From: Cyanocohniella sp. LLY
GTDB taxonomy: Bacteria > Cyanobacteriota > Cyanobacteriia > Cyanobacteriales > Nostocaceae
Assembly (NCBI GenBank): GCA_022241785.1
Contig: JAKOMP010000054.1
Span: 1-43,124 of the forward strand
Length of the DNA stretch: 43,124 nt
Reading direction: 5' to 3'
Below the pieces are notes generated by a model that searched no databases, had not been told where the DNA came from, and worked only from the letters and a program-made list of their open reading frames with translations. Positions within the stretch are counted from its first letter, which is position 1. Every line of letters starts with the position of its first letter. Shown in pieces: positions 41,835 through 43,124 of the stretch. The position numbers and the translations under genes were made by a program.

Positions 41835-42791
41835 TTACTTATGCCAGTGTTTCACTACCGTCTGCAATTCCCCCGTCAACCAATTATCAAACTGCGGATA
41901 TATAGGTAAACGTGGCACCAATTCCCACCCCGCAGGCTGTAAAATTTTGCTCAACGCTTGTTCCTGAATATGAGGATAATCAGGATTCACTTCATCTTTG
42001 GGGCCAATTCCGCCTAAATCTCTCGCACCAGCAGCAATACAAGCCAGTAACCATTGGTCATCTTGAACTAAATTCGGCGGAATTTGAATTGTAATATCTG
42101 GTGGTAAAATCCCACGCGCTTTGGCAATGACTTTCGGTAATTGATGGGGGTCAAAAGCTGCTGCATCAAAGGTTTGCTGATGTCCGGGGCTGTGGGGTTG
42201 CAATATGACTTCTTGTATATGATGGTAACGCTGATGTAAGTCAGATATGGCGTTTAATGTTTCCCAGCAATCATTCTCAGTTTCCCCAATTCCTAAAAGT
42301 AACCCCGTGGTAAAGGGAATCTGCAACTCTCCCGCCCATGTTAATTGTTGCAGCCTAGTGGCTGGTAATTTACTCGGTGCATGGCGATGAACAGTATCTA
42401 ATAATTTTGGGGTTAACTGTTCCAACATTAAACCCATCGAAACATTTACATTCTTTAGCTGTTGCATCTCCGCAAAACTCAGTGGGCCAGCATTAGTATG
42501 TGGTAAAAATCCCATCGCCAAAGCTAACTCACACAAATCATAAATCCGCTGAAACCACTCCTGACGCTTGGGTGAATGGGGATGTACTTCACCACTAAGG
42601 ATGAGTATTTCACATACTTTCTGGCTTTGTAGTTGTAGCAAAATGCTTTCGGCCGCTGATAAAGTCATCCAGGGGCTTTGACCCGGTTCGGTGCGAAAGT
42701 TGCAGTAAGTACAGCGATTAAAGCACTCGTAAGTGGGAACGATTGTATAAGCAGGGCTGTATGTAACACTGCGAGGATGAGGAATGAGCAT
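41835..42791 (-). CDS. cofG: CofG, FO synthase subunit 1 (radical SAM)
   Basis: CofG is one half of 7,8-didemethyl-8-hydroxy-5-deazariboflavin (FO) synthase; with CofH it makes the deazaflavin chromophore used by some cyanobacterial photolyases. The radical SAM cysteines are Cys23, Cys27 and Cys30 (YECFNRCTYCNFR) counted from ATG 42791 (318 aa). Family motifs ILSGEVHPHSPKR, NAGPLSFAEM, GLLLGIGETENDCWETL and DLGGIGPKDEVNPDYPH are present. A TTG at 42809 would add six residues without support. No cofH is adjacent, as is common in cyanobacteria where the two are unlinked. Confidence 0.93.
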   Translation of the reverse strand: MLIPHPRSVTYSPAYTIVPTYECFNRCTYCNFRTEPGQSPWMTLSAAESILLQLQSQKVCEILILSGEVHPHSPKRQEWFQRIYDLCELALAMGFLPHTNAGPLSFAEMQQLKNVNVSMGLMLEQLTPKLLDTVHRHAPSKLPATRLQQLTWAGELQIPFTTGLLLGIGETENDCWETLNAISDLHQRYHHIQEVILQPHSPGHQQTFDAAAFDPHQLPKVIAKARGILPPDITIQIPPNLVQDDQWLLACIAAGARDLGGIGPKDEVNPDYPHIQEQALSKILQPAGWELVPRLPIYPQFDNWLTGELQTVVKHWHK

Positions 42792-42837
42792 AAAACAACT
42801 GAATCTCAATTAATCTCAAGTGGTACATATATACATA

Positions 42838-43124
42838 TAGCGGTTCTCAGTTGGGTGCAATATAGTAACAGCAGTGGGTAAACCATCCAATAATGTCTTT
42901 TTTAGTTACTGCATTCAGAGCATTTGTAATGGCCTCGTCTAACTGTTGATATGTTCTAGCAGCTTGCGATCGCAAAAACTCTTTCACCTTCGACCAACAG
43001 TTTTCAATCGGTGAAAAATCAGGAGAATAAGGAGATAAGTACACCAGCCTTGCCCCAACGGCTTCAATGGCTTCCTTGATACCTGCGACTTTGTGAGAAC
43101 TGAAATTATCCATGACTACACAAG
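42838..43124. mobile_element. IS630-family insertion sequence, partial at window edge
   Basis: The transposase gene (minus strand) runs off the right edge. The left boundary is probably near 42838, where TA of the string acatatagcgg could be the TA target duplicated by this family. The inverted partner end is outside the window, so the boundary is an estimate. Confidence 0.6.
42847..43124 (-). CDS. IS630-family transposase, C-terminal part
   Basis: This is the C-terminal part of a DDE transposase, incomplete at the window edge; the frame stays open to 43124, reading CVVMDNFSSHK before the first visible ATG. The second catalytic Asp is in VVMDNFSSHK, and the typical LSPYSPDFSPIENCWSKVKE carries the final Glu. 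This DDE_3 layout is specific to IS630/Tc1-mariner-type transposases. It lies immediately upstream of cofG on the same strand. Confidence 0.92.
   Translation of the reverse strand, partial: CVVMDNFSSHKVAGIKEAIEAVGARLVYLSPYSPDFSPIENCWSKVKEFLRSQAARTYQQLDEAITNALNAVTKKDIIGWFTHCCYYIAPN

Overview
The window looks like chromosome from a filamentous, heterocyst-forming cyanobacterium of the Nostoc/Anabaena group. The evidence is frequent HIP1 octamers (gcgatcgc), heptameric short tandem repeats (22 copies of GGGAGTA at the left edge), many small palindromic dispersed repeats, DevB/DevC-type exporter genes, an aerobic HemF, a BicA bicarbonate transporter and a seven-gene cyanobacterial-type Mrp operon. 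No rRNA, tRNA or CRISPR array was seen.

Layout. 1-1464: tandem repeat, one hypothetical gene and a MITE. 1465-8814 (+): inorganic carbon and sodium block, made of bicA, a CPA2 Na+/H+ antiporter and mrpCDEFGAB; BicA is Na+-driven, so the antiporters plausibly maintain its Na+ gradient. 8871-17283: apocarotenoid oxygenase, disordered small protein, large secreted metzincin-like protease, small membrane protein, nitrilase-family amidase and a lipoprotein PQQ sugar dehydrogenase. 17319-19225 (-): a decayed metal-handling locus (HMA_2 protein, DUF5132 protein, P-type ATPase pseudogene), a transposon-end-like motif pair and two tandem small-RNA-like units. 19347-27791 (-): seven same-strand genes, namely two Rieske oxygenases, HemF, an ATC-hydrolase-like protein, a cytokinin-dehydrogenase-like flavoprotein and DevB/DevC without a DevA ATPase. 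28286-31869: ribbon-helix-helix regulator with candidate operators, then a PGM1-related ATP-grasp ligase divergent from a non-canonical phosphoribulokinase-like kinase.

32107-38454: HepT/MntA toxin-antitoxin pair, ROK kinase, ABC exporter, HflX and a PemK/MazF-type toxin-antitoxin pair. 38547-40664 (-): a broken two-gene module, with a TPR protein frameshifted inside near-identical 102-bp repeats and the N-terminal stump of its probable ATPase partner carrying a MITE. 40891-43124 (-): secreted protein, CofG, and an IS630-family transposase running off the right edge.

The most notable observations are: (1) two copies of a ~124-bp MITE with 9-bp target duplications, one lying in a gene stump; (2) an HflX frame whose conserved start position is ATA; (3) an unlisted P-type ATPase pseudogene beside a Tn7/CAST-like end motif; (4) tandem sRNA-like units; (5) the oxygenase/HemF/flavoprotein/exporter cluster, which I cannot match to a described pathway. 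All functional calls come from reading the sequence and from memory of families; no searches were run.
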